From Agroathelia rolfsii (Eukaryota; Basidiomycota; Agaricomycetes; Amylocorticiales; Amylocorticiaceae): a stretch of 64,000 nt of DNA. Position numbers and translations under genes: made by a program. Numbering within the stretch: position 1 is the stretch's first letter; each line of letters opens with the position of its first letter. Location of the stretch: positions 2,728,001 to 2,792,000 of the forward strand of contig JABRWF010000008.1 in NCBI GenBank assembly GCA_018343915.1, in the 5' to 3' direction. Under the pieces are notes generated by a model, which searched no databases, was not told the DNA's origin, and worked only from the letters and a program-made list of their open reading frames with translations. Of this stretch, positions 51,624 to 64,000 are shown one piece after another.

Positions 51624-54567
51624 GCAGACTTTCGGGGGCTGGACACAATCTCTTTTTTTTTTCTGGGTTGAGTGACAGTGGCTGAATGATAAGGCAGAAT
51701 GACTGACTGGTCTGGCTTGGCGATACAATGAAGTGTAAATCGTTTACGTTGGTAAGGGTGGTGCATATGTATAGCTTTTTTATATACGCGTGCTAGTAGG
51801 CCTTACTGGGGCTATTACAACATGTGTAGGAAGAAGAAGAACGAAAATTCCGAATAGGCACCCTGCTGAGTGTATATCTATACAAAATCGTCATATGAAG
51901 TCGTGGTGGTAACTGATAGACGCCCTTTCCGTATCCTATCGGCGCGGGGATATATACACACCGCTGTTAGTATGACTCGGAAATGAAGCTTTGAAGATAG
52001 GGTGCTGTGTTCTTGCATCCGGAGGGGGTGGGTAGGGAGGAGAAATTCGAAAGATCAAGGGGTCCAGGGGGAGAGAGAGCAGGTGGGGCCGGAGTTCTAT
52101 CAGAGATATGGAACATCGAAATGAACAAGAAGGGGGAAAAAATACCGAGGATTGAAAGACAAACTCTAGGGCCCTACATGACAAATATGGTGAAGGGAAG
52201 GCTGCGCTGGCAATGGATGTATGGGTACCGGTTATTGGATAAGTAGCCAAAGTGAATGGTTACTTGTTACCAAGTGTTTACTATCTTCTGCATAGGAGCT
52301 ATAGTAGACTTTTCCATCGACATTGATTGCTAAATTAGTCGAAAATTAAGTGTTTCCTCTTCTTCTGGCCGGGCACTGACTGATATGTGAGAACAATAGA
52401 AAAAAATACGGCATGTAATGTAAAATGAAACCGGGATAAGAATACGCCTGTTCATATATCGAAAAAGAAAAGAATGGAGTGGGTATATAGTACCTGGGTT
52501 GCATGTGCTTCGTTATGCTCCAGGGGCATCTTAAGACGCCCATTAGTAGATCTGACGTCCTTTGCCATGACATTAGACAGACATTATATAAGAAATAATG
52601 TTACTATCATGATGGATTATGCAAATTCGCCGCTGTTACCGGGTGCTAATCAAGTCTTTGATTTTTCACCTCGCAGTAGCAAGCGTGCGGAAATTTCGTA
52701 TGAAGTTTATGCATGCTAGCAGTAGTGTACGTACGCGTCATTGCATGGTGGGAAAAAAGAAAAAGAAAAACTGGACACCGAAATGAAAGAAGATGTGACT
52801 CAACCATCAGCAAAGATGCCCAAAAATCACCGTGGTGCGCATGCATGCAAAACTATAAATGAATTTTGGTGTTTGATTTGTCAGTAACTAAGACCTCCCG
52901 GTAGTGAGCGCTAGTGAGCTCCGGAGAGTTCCTGTTTTCGGTCTGCAAATGCCTGAATCGACCGGGATTGGGGTTTCGCGGAGGTAATATACTTCTGATC
53001 ATGATTCCATGAGATACAGGTGAATAGAAGCTAAAGCTGGAGGAGGAAGAAATCAATGAGGATGGACATTGTTCTCTGCTGCTTCTGATATCTGGTTTTT
53101 TCTTCTTCTTCAGTAGGTGTGAATATTGTCCACAAGTATTCTGAAAATAAAAAGGCGCTTGTGAGCTGTAATATATAACAATACAAAAAAAGAAAAGAAC
53201 ATCATCGACACTGCTTCGGTTTTCATTTTTGAGGTGTATCGCTGATTAGCATCAAGGAAAGAAGGAGGCGGCGTCCATGGTAGATTTTCCTTTGCGCTTT
53301 GAATTTTGGAAATCTCTGACTTGGATCCAAGCCGGTATACGGCATGAGAATAATCCCGGTGCATTTTCGAGCCCTAAAAAAATACATGCACAATTCGCTT
53401 GCTGGTTCGCCTCGACGAGAGACAGAAAGGGCATCGCCATCGGATGGGCAGCAGTAACAGGTGCGATGTAACCATCGGTTAGCAAGTACCCCACGGAGCG
53501 ATGGGGACTCTGAAACTTGAACGGCTTTCCATTATCATCATCATATCAGGGGATCTAGCCCATGTACGGAGGCACAGGCTTGTGATTTTCAGCCAAAAAT
53601 TTGAGACATGGGTTAAGCGACACGGAGGTTGACATGGCCGCAAGGCGACGGGGGGCTCTCCCGCACTGACTAAGAGCAGAAAAAGGCAGAAAAGAACCAA
53701 CATAATGGCCTGAGATAAATCTTGGATTTATTCTTGATTGGTTATGATGTTAAACGGCCAAGGGATTTTCTTTCTTGCATGTACAGGTTCGAACCTGGTG
53801 GAATGTGTCGCAGAAATGAATTACAACACTAATATGAAATGGAGAATCGATCGGTTGGCTGGTTCAGATGGGTGTTTGGCCCCTGAGTCTCAGGATGGGA
53901 GTTTATAGCCAATTTCTGGGACTGGGGTTACTGCCTCTTATTGGTACGGCCTCTCTGAGACTGTGCCCTCAACCGGCGGTGGGGGAGGGCAAAGTGATGC
54001 TATTTGGTGCTACTTGTCGTTTTTTTTTGTTCCGTTTGTAATGTTTTATTATTTACAGACCACAGCGGGATCGTATGGCTCTTTGAGAAATACAAGACCC
54101 GGGGGGAGGGGGAGGGGGAGGAGGAGCAGGCATCCGCGGAAAGTACTATTGAAATGCTTCCGAGAAGAATGATGAAATCATCATCATCAACGCCCACCAG
54201 ATGCTCTCTCTTATAAGACATTCCTCTCATCCGCTCCTCGACACCGCTTCGCCTTTCTCGCACCTGCACCCGCTTGCCATGTGCCCGCGGTACTGTCGAC
54301 AGGGTTGAGAAACACCAGTCACCGAATTCCCTCTTCAGGCCTGTCAGTGCTCGCTTTGAACGGCCGTGATCATATCACACTCCGTTAGGTCCTTCTAGGT
54401 GGGCGTGCATATACCTGTTGGACTCCTGCTTTTCTGTACCGACCTGCTAATCATTCCAGTTCTGCAGGTTGATATCATCTCTCTCATTTCCGTCTTCACT
54501 TGACGAGCAAGCGTCTAAATCGCCCTTACACTCGTTTCCCCCGACTTCTTCTGTCTCTCCAACCGAA
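51624..54567. other. Gene-poor stretch of 2.9 kb
   Basis: Short ORFs only (for example 53252-53494 on minus), none with a recognisable motif. The final few hundred bases (about 54300-54567) are CT-rich and probably form the leader of the next gene. An AGGTTCGAACCT palindrome near 53785 recalls a tRNA T-arm but no cloverleaf surrounds it. Confidence 0.4.
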
Positions 54568-57500
54568 ATGCCATCCTCTTCCCCATCCTCCCGCATCCCT
54601 GGTGCATCCCCACGCCAGACCACAGGCACTAGCCGTCTCCGCTCAAAGACGGCAGAGCTCTCTGACAAGTTCCTGCATCGTTCCAGCTCTTCCCGACGAT
54701 TAGACGACCGCCAGAGTTTGGCTTCAGCTGCGGTGCCACAAGAACCTCAACCACCACTCCCACCCCTGCCTGCCAACCTAGCGAAGAAAAACAGTATGAT
54801 CCCATTCTTTGGAAGGAGCAAAAAGACCCAGTCCATGACGCCTCTCAATGCGTCATCATCCTCGCAGCGGCCCTCGTCTTCTTCCGTGGCAAGCAAGGCG
54901 CCTACGACTGTAAGGCGGCCCAAAGCTGCGGTGATCGAGAAAGAGAAGAATGCACATGGGTAAGTATCTATGATATATCTTCTCTTCATCTGCGTGCCAT
55001 GTTTTTTTTGGTGTTTTCCTTTCATGGTGTAAAAATACTTACATTTGTCGAATTAGGCATGGTCGATCTACCAATGTCTCGCCCCCTCCCCGACAAGATG
55101 GTGGATCAGACTTGTCCATAAGCCATGATAACTTTTTGACAGCTGCAAGTGTCAGTCAACCAGCAACCCGGCCCAAGATTACGCAGACACCTTCCACAAT
55201 GACACCATTGGCGCGATCTCCGCCCAAGCCACTACTTCTCTCACCCTCTGGCTCCGGCTCACAGCAGCCTAGTCAATCTCTCCCCACCCCAAACTCACGA
55301 TTGCTATTGGGTGTGAGCCCCTCATTCTCGCCTCCAAAGCTTTCCCAATCCTCGTTGTCGTCATCGCACACCACGGAAGGCGATTCGCTCTTCTCGTCAT
55401 CATCGTCCCTTGCCCCCACGCCCACCACGTCCACGCACCCCCATCACTCCGTCTCACGCACGCCAAAAGTCTCGCTCGAGTCCACTGCGTCGCGAAGAAG
55501 CCAGATGACTATATCTTCCTCCACGCGCGCCTCGCATTCGCACTCGCACTCGCACTCGCGCTCCCACAGCAGCAGCATCGGCAGTAGTATTAGCACCAGC
55601 AAGCGCAAGAATAAAGGCAGCAGCAGCAGCCACCAGGACATCGACGTTCGCGCCTCAAGCGGTGGTAATGGTGGTAGGGATAGCAATAGCAGCACCAACA
55701 GCAACAGCAGTAGTGGAGGCGGCTCCACGCCAACCCAATCCCCGACCCGACCGCTCCCACTGCCCCCGCCTATCACGCTCACCGCCAGCGCGGACTACGA
55801 CTACAGCGATCTGTTTTACAAGCCGCGCGCGGCGCCGTCGCCGCCAAAATCTGCCGCCCCTGCTCTACCACCCGTCGAGGTCGAATCGCCAACAAAGTGG
55901 ACCGCACAGGACGACGAAGTGGCAACGACACCGCCGGCGTCTTTAGCGCCGGTCAAGGCAAAGGACAAGGACGTGTTTTCTACGCCGATACGACCGGATC
56001 ATTTGACGGCTGCAGGTGGGGAGTCTTTGTTGTTATCGACAACACCAACACCAACGCCAGCTGCTTCCGCTGCCCCTTTGCCATCTTCGTCATTGTCCAT
56101 GTCCGGCGATGGCAGTCCTCGCAAGCGGGAATTTGGCTTTGATTTTGGGCGGCGCGAGCGCGCGACGACGATGACTTCTGTGCCCGATTCCTCGTCATCG
56201 CTGCAGAAATCATCTTCGACCGCATCAACCGCTGGTGGTGGTGCCGAATTTACACCCTCGAAGCGTCGGCAGCGGTCCATCACGGCTGTGAAGGAGCTCG
56301 AGATGGCACTTCAGCAACAGCACAAACACAAAAAGAGTGTGGATTTGGGCGTACTTGCCGCGGGAGATATTTCTCGAGTTGACGGTGATGAAGATGATGA
56401 CGATCGTATTGGCGCCCCCGTTTCTACTGCAGACGTCGTTGCTGGCGCTGGTACATGTGTTAATGGAAATGCTAATGCTACCGGTAGTATTGTCGATGGC
56501 CTTATCCCCGTCGTTGGGAATCAGACGTTGACGGTGCCTGATAACAATAGCAGCAAGTTGCCGGTGGGAGGGAATATCACTACGGTCACGCTCAGCGGTA
56601 TTGCCAAAGTTCCCTCGACGGCGTCTGATTTGACGAGCTCAAAGACTATGACGGCTACGAGCACGAGCACGGGTACGCCACATGCTGCTGCTGATACTAC
56701 TGATGCCGCCAGTCACACTTCGATCCCCACCAGCAGCGCTGGTCGACGTGCGAGCGGTACGTTGCGTAGCATGCCAAGTGCAAGCACGATGAGCTCCATG
56801 GGGACTACTATTACCAGTGCCACCGGAGGCGGGGGTACTAGCAGCATCGGCAAGCGCTCCTCGCAATCTTCGTTGTTGTCCGTTAGGAGTAGCAGCAGCC
56901 TCACGAGCAGCGCTGGTGGTGGTAGCAACTTGAAGCGGCGCTCGTTGCCGAGGATTCCGGGCGTGGTCTCGTTTTCTTCGCCAACGTCTGCGTCTATGCC
57001 TGTCGTCGGCGGGAAGAACAACAACAGCAGCAGCAGCGGGGGAACAAAGCTGGCGTCGGCTTCTGTTATGTCTTCCTCGCTTGTAACTGCAACTGGGGCT
57101 GGGGCTGGGACTGGGGGAAGTAGAAGCGCAAACTTTAACACGTCTAATGCCTCTAATCCGCCCGCTTTGCCTTTGTTGTCTTCGTCGTCGGCTCCGGGGG
57201 CTCAAGATGTTGCCACTACTGCTCATCATCATCACATCGGCAATACCAACAACAACAACGCTACACTGGTGGCTTCGCTGCCCTCATCCCCACCTCCGTC
57301 AATCCCGCTTCCTTCGCCGCCGCCGGTTTCGCCAACGCCAACGCGTCTCCTTCCACCCCATCCTCATCCTCACCCTCACCCTCATCAGCAGCATCAGCAT
57401 CAACACCATCCAAGGGGACCATCGATGATCCGTGGGATGCCCTCGCTTGGTATGATGAGCGGTGGCAGTATTGCTACGCCCACGCGGGCTGGTGCTGCTG

Positions 57501-59374
57501 CTACTACTACTACCAGACCATCGTCAGCGAACAAGAGCGGAGGAGCGGCGACAAGGCCCACTGCGTCCTCACCCCCGATCAAGTCGTTGTTTGAGAAGAA
57601 GAAGGATGAGGTAACGGCACCAGCAACGGCTTCTTCTGAGCCCGCAGTGGCAGTCGCTACCAAGAACAACAGGAAAAAGTTGCATTCGCAGGATTCGTTG
57701 GCGTCGCTGGCGCCATTGTCGTCATCGTCGCCGTTGCAGTCGAGGGCTGGATCGCCAAAGCTGGACGTGAATGCGGCAGAGGCTGCTGGTGGCAACAGCA
57801 ACCGCAGCAGCCCATCTCCATCCCTATCTCGTTCGCAGCCCAAGTCGCCCCGCCGCTCGTCATCGATGAGCGTGTCAGGCGAGAGTCATGGCAGGGGGAG
57901 CGCAGGCGGCAGCAGCAGCTCGAGCACTACTAGCTGCAGTAACAGTAGTGGTAGTAGTAACTCCAAGCACCACAATCGCGACAAGGAGAACCAACCTCAC
58001 CTAAGCAATCCCCCTCCTCCTCAACACCATCGCTCGGCATCCAGCTCGGCAACATCCATGCTCGTCCTGCGCGAGACGCTCACCTCCGAGCGTGCGCGCG
58101 CGGACGGACTTCAACGCAAGGCGGACGGGCTCGAGCGGAAGGTGGACAAGCTTCAGCGACGGATCGCGCGCCTGGAGACAGAGGCGGCGAAGCGTGCTAC
58201 GGAGCTGAAAGGGCTGAGGTGGTTGTTGATGAACACGGTGCCGTTGACGGATGATATTCAGTTTATGGATTCGATTACGGCGGAGGATGAGGAGGCGAAT
58301 GAGGCGGTGTTGGCAGGCGGCGGTGGTGCTGGTAGCGTTCACAGTGGTCGAGTAGGGGGGAGAGGACCGGGAGGTCGTCGTGTGCATATACCCTCTACGG
58401 CCGAGGCACTGGCAGTGCAGGAGATTTTGGCGTCGCCATCGGAGGAGCCCAGTCCATCTCTGACCGCTGCGACGTCGGATGCGGATGATGGCCTTGGCTC
58501 GCCGCGCTCGGATATGGGCTCGGTGGGCGCGGGAATTGATGACAGTGCTCCTGCCGCAGCTGGCACTGCGGTGGCGGTTGCAGGTACGGGTGGCGGTGGC
58601 GGTCGTCCGCGCTCCAAGTCCGCGCATGTGTCTCTTAGCCCGTTCTTGGCTCCACCTCAGCTGGGTGACGTGCCATCACTGAGACTGAAGAGGTTTAACT
58701 CGTGGAGTAATCGTCAGCAGAAGCCGTCATCTCCCACTATGGACTATCTCTCGCCTCATGCAGCTGCTGCGAGGACTCGCACTTTTTCTGCTTCGTCGTC
58801 GTCTCCTCCTTCCATTCCGCTGGCAACAACGAGAGGTCTTGGACTTGACTTTGCCACATTCCCGGTGCCTCCACTTAGCCTGGCTGAGAGGTCTCTGTTT
58901 GATCTATCTTTGGACCTGGATAACTCAATGGATTACTCTCTGTCTGCTTCCACGCGATCTTCAGCTTCTTCGTTGTCGGCGCCACGCTTCGGTCCATTCG
59001 CTGAAGGCAGTAGTGGGCTTCCAATCATGAGCACCATACCGGAATCCGAATCGCCTGAAAAGCCTCCCAGGGAGCTGCCCCCACTTCCACCTCTTCCGGA
59101 GATGCCACCGCCTCCACTGGCACCAAAGTCATTCGCTCCTTTGTCAACAACCACTGAAGAAAGCTTTACAGTCCAGCAACACAGCTCGGGTGCAGCGGTT
59201 CAACGTCGCGCTTCGCGGCTGGCGAACCGCATCTCGGCGCATGAGGTTTACGCTACCTTTGCTATGAGGGGTCGCTCTCCGACGATTGAGCAGGTCTTGA
59301 CGGCTGGCGCTACCGCCCCGGCTACTCAAGATATTCTAGATAGTTCTACTACAACGGCCGACGCATCTGGATGA
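54568..59374 (+). CDS. Large serine-rich disordered protein with one coiled coil
   Basis: My exons are 54568-54959 and 55057-59374, giving 4710 nt (1569 aa), divisible by three. The protein is almost wholly low complexity: Ser, Thr, Pro and Gly runs, short His and Asn runs, and Ser-Pro sites suggestive of phosphorylation. A short motif KNSMIPFFGRSKK lies near residue 75. One ordered segment near residues 1120-1190 is a predicted coiled coil (LRETLTSERARADGLQRKAD, then LKGLRWLLMNTVPLTDDIQF), preceded by DKENQPH. A C-terminal segment RASRLANRISAHEVYATFAM is mildly conserved-looking. Proteins like this often serve as cell-cortex or signalling scaffolds, but I recognise no orthologue and assign no function. 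Confidence 0.8.
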
Positions 59375-60825
59375 AAAGCTCGCCTCTAACTATGTTGAAC
59401 CTCCAGCTGGCATATGCGCTTTCGTGTCTCTTCTTATATTTCCTCTTGTGTATCATGGAAGTTTTTTTCATTCTTTCTTCACGCGTCATCATGATATTCT
59501 GTCCCACTCTTTTCTGGTTGTTCTTTTATACTCTCCTAGTATTGCCTTCTCTCTCAGTCCTCTTTCTTTGTGCCTTGTTTCATTCAATGATTATCATTAT
59601 ACCAATGCATACATATCTTTTATGTTTCTTTTTTTTTTTAATGTCCATAACTCATTTCATCGGTTTGCAGAGTCATCACGTTCCTTTTATGTCGCATATA
59701 TACATATACATACCATTCCATTATTCCTTTCTCTTGAAAACATCGTTGCATGTTCCGCCTCCCTTTTTTTTCTACATCGTATCTCAGCAGAAACCGTACG
59801 ACGTTCATTGATTCAAATCTGCGTTAGCTTAAAAAATTGTATATTACATGTATTATCTTTTTCTTTTTTATTCTCCTTTCTTGTCCAATTTTATACCTTC
59901 TGAGCAATTCCCCCCCACCTGTTCTATTTGACTTTAGCTTTGCCCTGGCCTCTTCCCTTTCTTCCGCCCTTCTCTCCGTTTTCGTCCGTGTTTCAATCTG
60001 TTGATATACCCCTTTGCAATTTTTTTTAAAAAAAAAAAAAAAAAAATCTTTTGCAATCGTTGCCAAGGGCAATAATACATATGGTTTTGTTATTTGAAGA
60101 ACATGTGTTTACCCTCTCAATTTACATTGAATATTAACAATGTCTATCGAGGGATTCTAAGAATGTTCTCTGAAGAAAAATCAGACTTTGACACGGCTTG
60201 GATTTAGAAGAACAGGAAAATGGAACACCAACGATCTATCAATCGCGTATCGGGCAACTTTCTTTCTAAAGGTCCTTTCGTCGTGCTCTAGCCAAAGATT
60301 TCCCGAGTGAAGGTGCAAGTGATATAAATAGCTAGGATGAGATGCAATAAACAGGGTTGATTGGATTGTGCACAAAAAAACACAACAAAAGCAGTCGAGG
60401 TAAAAAAAAAAAAAGACAGGTGGGTATTGGACCGGTAGGTCTAAGGGAGTGACCCCGAAGGGGTCACATGATATGGTTGGTTCACGTGATAGCTTAGTAT
60501 TTAGGGCTGTGTGGCCACCTCATGTACCTACATCTACACTTGTACCGTACTACAGCGGTTATTCACTCGTGTTAGGTCCTCTAGGATCCCTTTGGGAGGC
60601 CCTGAGGGCCTCTCCAGTATATACATGTGTTAATAACATATAGTCCAAGCGCTGCTTGTGGCAAGTAAGAATAGTCTATTATACATGATAATATCGTTAA
60701 ATCATAATAGAAGAGGAATATATAAATAAGATAAAGCAGGGCCAACAAAAGGAGCGCAGTGGTAGAAGAGATGCATGGGAGTAGTAGGGGATAGAGAGAA
60801 AAAGTAAGGGTGAAGTAGGAAATAT
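59375..60825. other. Spacer with T-rich tract and two tight hairpins
   Basis: 59400-60050 is pyrimidine-rich (3' flank of the serine-rich gene), with an A-run of about 19 at 60028-60046. Two perfect triloop hairpins lie at 60449-60467 and 60596-60612 (see separate entry). No coding sequence is recognised. Confidence 0.45.
60449..60612. repeat. Segment with two perfect triloop hairpins
   Basis: GTGACCCC-GAA-GGGGTCAC at 60449-60467 and GAGGCCC-TGA-GGGCCTC at 60596-60612 are perfect stems of 8 and 7 bp, each with a 3-nt loop, 128 bp apart. The region between is non-coding. It might be part of a solo LTR, a small non-autonomous element or a structured RNA; nothing decides between them. Confidence 0.5.
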
Positions 60826-63800
60826 TTAGAAAGGAATGGAAATGTTATCATCGGTAGTGGCGTGCCTGGGAGAGGGGAAACACCCACTGCGAGGGAATGT
60901 AGAGGACTGCATGCCGGGGGTAGCCACTTCTGAAGAGGGCCTAACGCGCCCGGTGGTAATCTGCTGCGACAGGCGAGAATCCAATGTGGGCAGGCCAGAG
61001 AGAGACCGCGGACGGAATTTGGCCTGTTGCCGGGCCGATTCTGGCACGGCCAGACCGAACATTGTGTATATCTGAGTTTCGAGGAGGGCATTCGTGTCTA
61101 ATGATCTTGGGCTATCAACTATAAACTTGGTTAGCTGATGTTAGTTGGATAAGAACGGGAAGCGTACTCGTCGAATGTGTCCTGGATTTGGAGTTGTCGG
61201 ACACAAAATCCAAAGGATGAGGAATCGGCGGAACGGGAGGGATTGCGCTTGGCGAAGCGACGCTGGACGCCAAGGATTGCCGGAAGCTGCTCGTTGAGGA
61301 TAAATGCCTGCTCCTGCGCACGCTCGAAGAGGATCTGAGCCCGGCTTTGGAAACTCTAACACTTGATTTCCGTGCAATGGACACTTGACTAAGCCGCAGT
61401 GGTACAGTCGACGACCTATTAGAAGAGGGTGCGGATAGGAGCGGGGCAGAGGGCGGCTCGGAGGGTATCATGTAACTGTCGATGATGCTGCTATTCAAGT
61501 TGTCGTAGTCGCGGGCTGCTTTCTCAGCCTGAGTAGTTGTGAGATGATTGATTTATGGATAGGGGATAAGCTAGGTCTCAACTCACGGTCTTCCAACCAT
61601 CTTCAACCTCTGCCCGCAAGATTCCAACCTCCTCTCGCAATCGAGAGTTTTCTTCTGCTTTGCTCAAGAAGCTCGAATTGAGTTTGCGCAAGGCCATGGC
61701 AAGGGCACTCGCATAGTGCACATCCTGAAGCCTGCTCAGTTGAGCTAGCTGCTCCATGACATCATACAATTCCTCTGTAATCCTGTCCATGGCATTCGTT
61801 GCCGCAGTCAGCTTCTCTACCTGATACAATGCTGAGGCAGGCCCGCCGGTTTGCTCGCCATCGAGGAGGCTCATCAGATTGCTTAGATAGGTAGCGCGCT
61901 TTCTAGCCTCAACTTTGTATTGTGTCTTCAACCTTGTTTTGTTGGCCTCAAGGCGCTCAACCTCCTTGGGCAGTAAGTCATCCAAAATCTCGATGGTCAA
62001 TAGGCGAATAGATGGGGCTTTGCCCGACTGACGGATGGCTCTGGATACGATATTCTGGAGTTCCGCAGATGAAAGTGTCCACTGTGCCGCCTCGAGCGTC
62101 ATGCCTCGCCATGACACCGGCGTCGTGTGGAATCTGGGAGTGGAATGACCAGTCGTAGGGCCGCCGACAAACGTAGTATTGTGTGATGACATTGGCGGAT
62201 CGCTTCCCGTGCGTGGGTTGCTAACTACGGATGAGACCGAGCCCTGCCTGTCTCGGTAAGTCGGGGCACTAGCATTGGCACTAGGCCGACGCGGCCCCAA
62301 AGGAAGAGGCGGGCGACGACGGGCCCTTGGGCCTGACGGCCCTGAGATACTGCTGGTTCGATGACCGGTTGGTATAACCTCAGGAATATCCCGTGGCGGA
62401 GGAGTAATTCCCGCCGAATTTAAGGGTGTGCTCCCAACAAGGGAGCTGAGAGGGACAGATTCTCGTGACAAGTCCCTGGTATGGGTAAGAGCAGGCGGAG
62501 GCGCAGAGGGCTGGTATGGCGGAGGGGGAACATTTGCCAAGAGATGCGACGAGGCCGGATTTACCTCTTCCAATACAATAGGCACAGTCTGATTGGGAGC
62601 TGTTGGTTCGTGAATCGCAAGATTTTGAGGTAACGGTGGGGGTGGAGGGATGGAGCCGAAGGGATCGCGAAACAGAGGAGGTGTGGTGCTCTGGCTGAAA
62701 GGAGGAGGCGTGATTTTCTCAGGAGTGGGGGCTTCTGTGGGCGGCGATGGCATTTCCCAAGGTTGTTCTCCATGGTGGAAAGACGAAGCAGCCACGCCAT
62801 CAGGAGGGGACCCAGAGCTAACCTTTTCTTGCTCTTCGACTACAGTGACAGGCGGTCTATCCTCAAGCGGAGAGGGGGGATATGCCTCAGGCTGTATGGG
62901 ACTATCTTTTGCGAGGGCACCCTGCGTCTCCAACGGGCTCGAGGATTGACCAGCTATCACTTCTTGGTCTTGGACAACCGACGCTTGGTTACGAGCAACA
63001 ACAGAGGCGACTTCGGAGCTCGACGTCACCGAGGCAGATTGAGACTGCGCAGGGGATGTAGACGGACTTCTGTTATACACCTCTCTTAGAGGAGAGATCG
63101 TCGTCGCGCTGGCAGTGGCTGGTGTTTGCGTCGCAGAGTCACCACCAGAGGAGGATATTTCTTCCACTGGTGTCAATACAGCTCGTGTCCGCGCGATCTC
63201 CGCCGCCGGCTTCGCTCTGATCAGGACCGGGTTTGTGAGCGATCGAGTGAGCATGACCTGCTGGGCAAGTTTAATCTGAGGCGTGGGCTCTGCACTGGCA
63301 GGTGTAGGTGCCACATAGGGCGTGTTCGCGCTCGCCGACCAGAGGGGACTGAAAACGGATGGTGTCTCTGGGAACGTTTGCTTGTTCGCTGAGCCAGTGG
63401 AAGGTGTATTGCCAGGAGATTGAGGCAACTGAGACTGCCCATCGTCGACTAAATCAGCGTCTTCTCCAGGATACGCTTTTTCTGCTGGACCACGAACAAC
63501 ACGAATGGGAGGAGGTGCGCTACCAGACCGCTGGCGAGTAGAGATACCTTTTGTTACTGGACCGAGCATGTAGTCAAATATATCCGGTGACGCCGGAGAA
63601 GCCGAATCGGCATGGTCTGAGGATTTTGGAGCGCTAGGTTGTGATGCATTCTCTAGACTATTCCGTTGCATAGGTGATGCGGATGGATTCGAGACTAGTT
63701 GGGATAGATTGGATATGCGAACGACAGATGAAAAGATGCCAGAAGATCGGGAGTCTGAGCTGCCCAGAGGAGAATGTGGCACGTGAACAGAATTAGGTCG

Positions 63801-64000
63801 GCGAGGGGCGAAAGGGAGTCGAGCAATGGACCGCTGCTGTTGTTGCTGTCCATTGGTAGATTCGATGTTAGGCCTAGCTAGTTGAGTCTCCGAGTTGGCA
63901 TGATGGATTACCCATCGTGGTTTGACTATAGAATCAAATAACGTATTCAATAATCAAGCATGCAAAGGAGAAGGGGATCAAACTTACTAGACGTTCGCGG
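60826..64000 (-). CDS. Large coiled-coil protein, 5' end outside the window
   Basis: My exons inside the window are >64000-63988, 63925-61587, 61528-61168 and 61118-60826; the reading stays in frame to TAA at 60826-60828 (about 1000 aa present). Residues from the first full exon are disordered and rich in Pro, Ser and Thr with Gln runs. The ordered part is C-terminal (about 62100-61590): WTLSSAELQNIVSRAIRQSG, IRLLTIEILDDLLPKEVERL, EANKTRLKTQYKVEARKRAT, LSNLMSLLDGEQ, and a coiled coil NSSFLSKAEENSRLREEVGI. A Ser-rich tail follows. I recognise no named family. The start lies beyond 64000. Confidence 0.8.

Noticed and set aside
53775..53810. tRNA-like T-arm word (AGGTTCGAACCT)
   Set aside because: It is a perfect 12-bp palindrome with no acceptor stem, D-arm or anticodon arm at the right distances.
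55444..57863. Long minus-strand ORFs inside the serine-rich gene
   Set aside because: Antisense shadows of repeated Ser, Gly and Thr codons; the plus-strand frame has the in-phase intron and full length.

Overview
The window is nuclear DNA of a filamentous basidiomycete, most likely a mushroom-forming Agaricomycete. The evidence is dense short GT-AG introns (mostly 50-75 bp), very small coding exons (8, 21 and 22 nt), a trifunctional fungal folate protein, a Zn2Cys6 regulator, a crinkler-type kinase relic, a DUF6532-like protein and hAT and fold-back elements. For most multi-exon genes I re-spliced the coding sequence by hand. Where the summed exon lengths are an exact multiple of three I say so, and I treat that as support for the model.

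Layout. 0-10.8 kb is a conserved block: the 3' end of a SEC11-type signal peptidase gene, a 1231-aa zinc-cluster transcription factor (minus), EMC2 (minus) and FOL1 (plus). The EMC2 and FOL1 start codons are only 73 bp apart. 10.8-15.7 kb is repeat-rich: a 700-bp fold-back element and a broken gene with nuclease-like and kinase parts of the crinkler type.

15.8-40.0 kb alternates between redox genes and conserved genes. The redox genes are one NmrA-like protein, three intact Nor-1-like short-chain dehydrogenases (SDRs), a decayed fourth SDR, and two tandem old yellow enzyme (OYE) paralogues with altered active-site residues. The conserved genes between them are ISD11, RCF1, a D-2-hydroxyacid dehydrogenase, MCM5 and a PB1-domain protein. 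A second, almost perfect 684-bp fold-back element and a hAT transposase relic sit just before the OYE pair. No backbone synthase (PKS, NRPS or terpene cyclase) is visible, so the redox genes are a candidate modification or detoxification neighbourhood, not a proven pathway.

40.3-64 kb holds the cohesin subunit SCC3 (minus), an unidentified gene, a DUF6532-like gene, a secreted GH43 arabinofuranosidase-like enzyme, a long gene-poor stretch (51.6-54.6 kb), a 1569-aa serine-rich disordered protein, and a large coiled-coil protein that runs off the right edge.

The most interesting signals are: (i) the OYE pair, in which the His/Asn substrate-binding pair is changed (His-Gly in one copy, Leu-Gly in the other); (ii) the OYE-SDR-NmrA neighbourhood with shared exon architecture; (iii) the pair of related fold-back elements; (iv) the compact EMC2/FOL1 divergent promoter.
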